Assembly: GCA_963792175.1 (NCBI GenBank)
Contig: CAWBVG010000021.1
Location: forward strand, 39,569-103,568
Origin: CAWBVG01 sp963792175
GTDB lineage: Bacteria > Acidobacteriota > Vicinamibacteria > Vicinamibacterales > CAVVIG01
Direction of reading: 5' to 3'
DNA: 64,000 nucleotides
The position numbers were made by a program, and so were the translations under genes. This document shows, in pieces, positions 62,050 to 64,000 of the stretch. Under the pieces are notes generated by a model. That model was not told the origin of the DNA and ran no database searches. It saw only the letters and a program-made list of their open reading frames with translations. The number at the start of each line of letters is the position of its first letter. Position 1 is the stretch's first letter.

Positions 62050-62826
62050 ATGCGCGGATCGTCCGATGCGACGCCCACCCGTGAGGATGATCCTGAGGAC
62101 GACTGGGAGGCTCGATGTCCGTACCGCAATCTCGACGAGCGTCTGCAGCTCCGGATCCCCGTCGGGCCCGGCCTGGTCGGCGATCTCTCGGTTCCCGAGG
62201 GCGCAACGGGCGTCACCGTCTTCGCGCACGGGAGCGGCTCGAGCCGGCTCAGCCCGCGCAACCGCCTCGTCGCCGGCGAGCTCCAGCGGCGAGGGATCGC
62301 GACCCTCCTGTTCGACCTCCTGACACCGGCTGAGGAGGAGAACCGCGCGAACGTCTTCGACGTCGAGCTCCTCGGCGACCGCCTGCTGCAGACCACCAAC
62401 TGGCTCATGGAGCAGCCGGCCGCGCACGGGCTGCAGCCGTGCTTCTTCGGGGCCAGCACCGGGGCAGCGGCGGCCCTTGCGGCGGCCGCGCAGCTCGGCT
62501 CGTTGGTGCGCGCCGTCGTGTCGCGCGGCGGCCGCCCGGACCTCGCAGAGCCGCATCTCGCGCGGGTCTCGTCTCCCACCCTGCTGATCGTGGGAGGCCG
62601 CGACGACGTGGTGCTCGAGCTCAACCGGCGGGCGCTCTCCGCCCTCACCTGCGAGCGACGGCTCGCGATCGTCCGCGGGGCGACCCACCTCTTCCCGGAG
62701 GCGGGAGCGCTCGAGGCCGTGTCGGCACTCGCCGGCGAGTGGCTTGCGGGTCACCTCGGCGACCGCACGGCAGGAGCGGCCCGGAGTGGCGAGGTCGTGG
62801 CCGTCGACCCGGTCTTCCTGACGTGA
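62050..62826 (+). CDS. Alpha/beta hydrolase (dienelactone-hydrolase-like)
   Basis: About 258 residues. Oxyanion region VFAHGSGSSRLSPRNRLVAG, nucleophile elbow in FFGASTGAAAALAAA, acid in LLIVGGRDDVVLELN and histidine in VRGATHLFPEAG, all in order. This type often accompanies phosphoribosyltransferase domains, and upp is nearby. Start uncertain: ATG 62050 is the most likely of several in-frame codons. The stop overlaps the next gene (GTGA). Confidence 0.82.
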   Translation: MRGSSDATPTREDDPEDDWEARCPYRNLDERLQLRIPVGPGLVGDLSVPEGATGVTVFAHGSGSSRLSPRNRLVAGELQRRGIATLLFDLLTPAEEENRANVFDVELLGDRLLQTTNWLMEQPAAHGLQPCFFGASTGAAAALAAAAQLGSLVRAVVSRGGRPDLAEPHLARVSSPTLLIVGGRDDVVLELNRRALSALTCERRLAIVRGATHLFPEAGALEAVSALAGEWLAGHLGDRTAGAARSGEVVAVDPVFLT

Positions 62827-63950
62827 ACCCCGGACTGACACTCGGGCGCATCGCCGGCGTTCGCATCAGCGTCCACTGGAGCTGGCTGATCGTCTTCGCG
62901 CTCATCACCTGGACGCTCACAGCGGCGATCTTCCCCCCGATCAGAACCCCGGCCTCTCGGACGCGGCCTATGCCGCCATGGCGGTGGTCGCCTCGGTGAC
63001 GTTCTACTTCGCGTCGCTCCTCCTCCACGAGCTCGGCCACGCGATGCAGGCACGCAGGGAGCGGATGGAGATCGACGGCATCACGCTGTGGCTGTTCGGC
63101 GGCGTCGCGGCCTTCCGCGGCGACTTTCCCTCAGCGCTCGGGGAGTTGCGGATCGCACTGGCAGGGCCGGCCGTGACCGCCGTTCTGTCCGCCGCCTTCT
63201 GGCTTCTTTCCGGGGTGGGGCTGCCGGAGGCTGCGGACGGCGTCGTGACGTGGCTGGCCGTCATCAACCTCGTCCTCCTCGGGTTCAACATGCTGCCTGC
63301 CCTCCCGCTCGACGGGGGCCGCGTGCTTCACGCACTCGTGTGGCGCTGGACGGACGATCGACGCGTCGCGACGAGCGTCGGAGCGGGTGCTGGCCGGGCT
63401 CTCGCAATCGTGATGATCGTGGCGGCCTCGGTCTCACCTTCGCCGGGGCCGGGGCGGGCGGGATCTGGTTCGCGTTCCTCGGCTGGTTCCTGCTCCAGGC
63501 GGCGACGGCGGAGCAACGACAGGGCGTCCTGCGAGGCGCGCTCGGCGATCTGCGCGTGGACGACCTCATGGTGCACCGGCCGGTGACGGTGCCGGCCGAC
63601 GCGACCCTGAGCGGCTTCATGGACGAGGTCGCGCACGTCCACCGGTACACGACCTACCCTGTCGTCGACGACGGGCATCTCGTCGGGCTGCTCCCGTTCG
63701 CGCGCGTGGCCGCCACGCCGCGCGCCGGCTGGGACGAGCACCGTGTCCGCGATTGCATGATGCTCCTGGAGGACGCCCCGGTCGTCCAGACGGGGACGCC
63801 CTTGCTGGAGGCCCTTCAGGACATGCAGCGGCAGGGAGGAGACCGCGCGCTCGTGCTCGATCACGGCGAGCTGGTGGGGCTCTCTCGATCACCGACGTCG
63901 GACGCGTCGTCTCGGAGTCGGCGGCGACGCCTCACGGGCGGCGGCCGTGA
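62823..63950 (+). CDS. M50 site-2 protease family protein with C-terminal CBS domains, frameshifted
   Basis: GTG 62823 opens LTLGRIAGVRISVHWSWLIV, the usual start of Rip3-type proteases. HExxH is in SLLLHELGHAMQARRERMEI and the second metal motif in FNMLPALPLDGGRVLHALVW. After a membrane helix come two CBS motifs (VDDLMVHRPVTVPADATLSG, YPVVDDGHLVGLLPFARV; VLDHGELVGL and LSITDVGRVVSE), thought to sense adenylates. Three indels, near 62944, 63430 and 63880, are needed. The wording is typical of actinobacteria (Thermoleophilia-like). Confidence 0.85.
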
Positions 63951-64000
63951 CCGGCCGGCGCCCGCACAGGATCGTCCACCGGTCGACGACGGAGCTGATG
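63947..64000 (+). CDS. Start of an unidentified gene, cut by the window end
   Basis: GTG 63947 overlaps the preceding stop (GTGA), as between the other genes of this operon, and is open for the remaining 18 codons (VTGRRPHRIVHRSTTELM). Too short to identify. Confidence 0.35.
   Translation, partial: MTGRRPHRIVHRSTTELM

Noticed and set aside
1..64000. tRNA, rRNA or other structured RNA genes besides the riboswitch
   Set aside because: I looked in the gaps for a T-arm consensus and cloverleaf arms and saw none; gaps are mostly under 200 bases and filled with repeats. A covariance search would settle it.
1..64000. Prophage, transposase or integrase genes
   Set aside because: No DDE, tyrosine or serine recombinase motif was recognised in any frame; the small inverted-repeat elements lack their own enzyme.

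Overview
The window is GC-rich, gene-dense and almost free of long intergenic gaps. Positions 1 to about 59,413 look like one genome, most likely an Acidobacteriota (Vicinamibacteria-like) metagenome-assembled contig. The reasons are an orphan MacB/FtsX-type permease, a tandem pair of secreted VWFA-domain proteins of the acidobacterial kind, TAT-exported oxidoreductases and house-keeping clusters in a familiar order. Positions about 59,414 to 64,000 start abruptly inside a serine hydroxymethyltransferase gene. They carry an actinobacterial-looking operon (glyA-upp-wecA-like-hydrolase-M50 protease with CBS) and none of the repeats that fill the first part, so I read the contig as a probable chimera joined near 59,413.

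Layout. 1-4.5 kb: permease, then two FMN-dependent alpha-hydroxyacid oxidase homologues, the first lacking its catalytic residues. 4.5-11.9 kb (minus): murJ, prfB with a programmed +1 frameshift, lnt, a SPOR protein, a TPR lipid/curli-type assembly-like secreted protein and a small sensor-like protein. 11.9-15.3 kb (plus): mobA, argS, a class I amidotransferase. 15.3-22.4 kb (minus): RNA uracil methyltransferase, an unknown protein, coaX, birA, nadC, valS. 22.5-27.3 kb: response regulator, a two-subunit B12-dependent acyl-CoA mutase with isobutyryl-CoA-mutase-type active-site residues, glutamate dehydrogenase. 27.4-36.8 kb: VWFA pair, two acyl-CoA dehydrogenases, glycosylasparaginase, a tandem pair of secreted cupin-like proteins, HIT protein. 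36.9-47.9 kb: ihf, rpsA, cmk, rluB, scpB, scpA, trpS, site-2 protease, uvrC. 47.9-54 kb: CDP-alcohol transferase, Ku, thymidine kinase, efp, hsp20 and an HtrA-type protease. 54-59.4 kb (minus): siroheme methyltransferase, sulfite reductase, then a SAM-I riboswitch controlling a fused homoserine dehydrogenase-threonine synthase.

Two features run through the first 59 kb. Many genes carry single-base frameshifts, mostly one extra base, several in or beside homopolymers; these are best read as assembly or long-read errors, so I annotate the genes across them. In addition, at least seventeen short arrays of a 7-8 base word, usually facing a reverse-complement array so that the locus can fold into a hairpin, sit between genes and sometimes in frame inside genes (uvrC, an unknown gene at 17 kb, tdk, the hom-thrC linker). 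The word differs from locus to locus while the architecture stays the same. They resemble the heptameric STRR repeats of heterocystous cyanobacteria and are the most unusual thing in the window.
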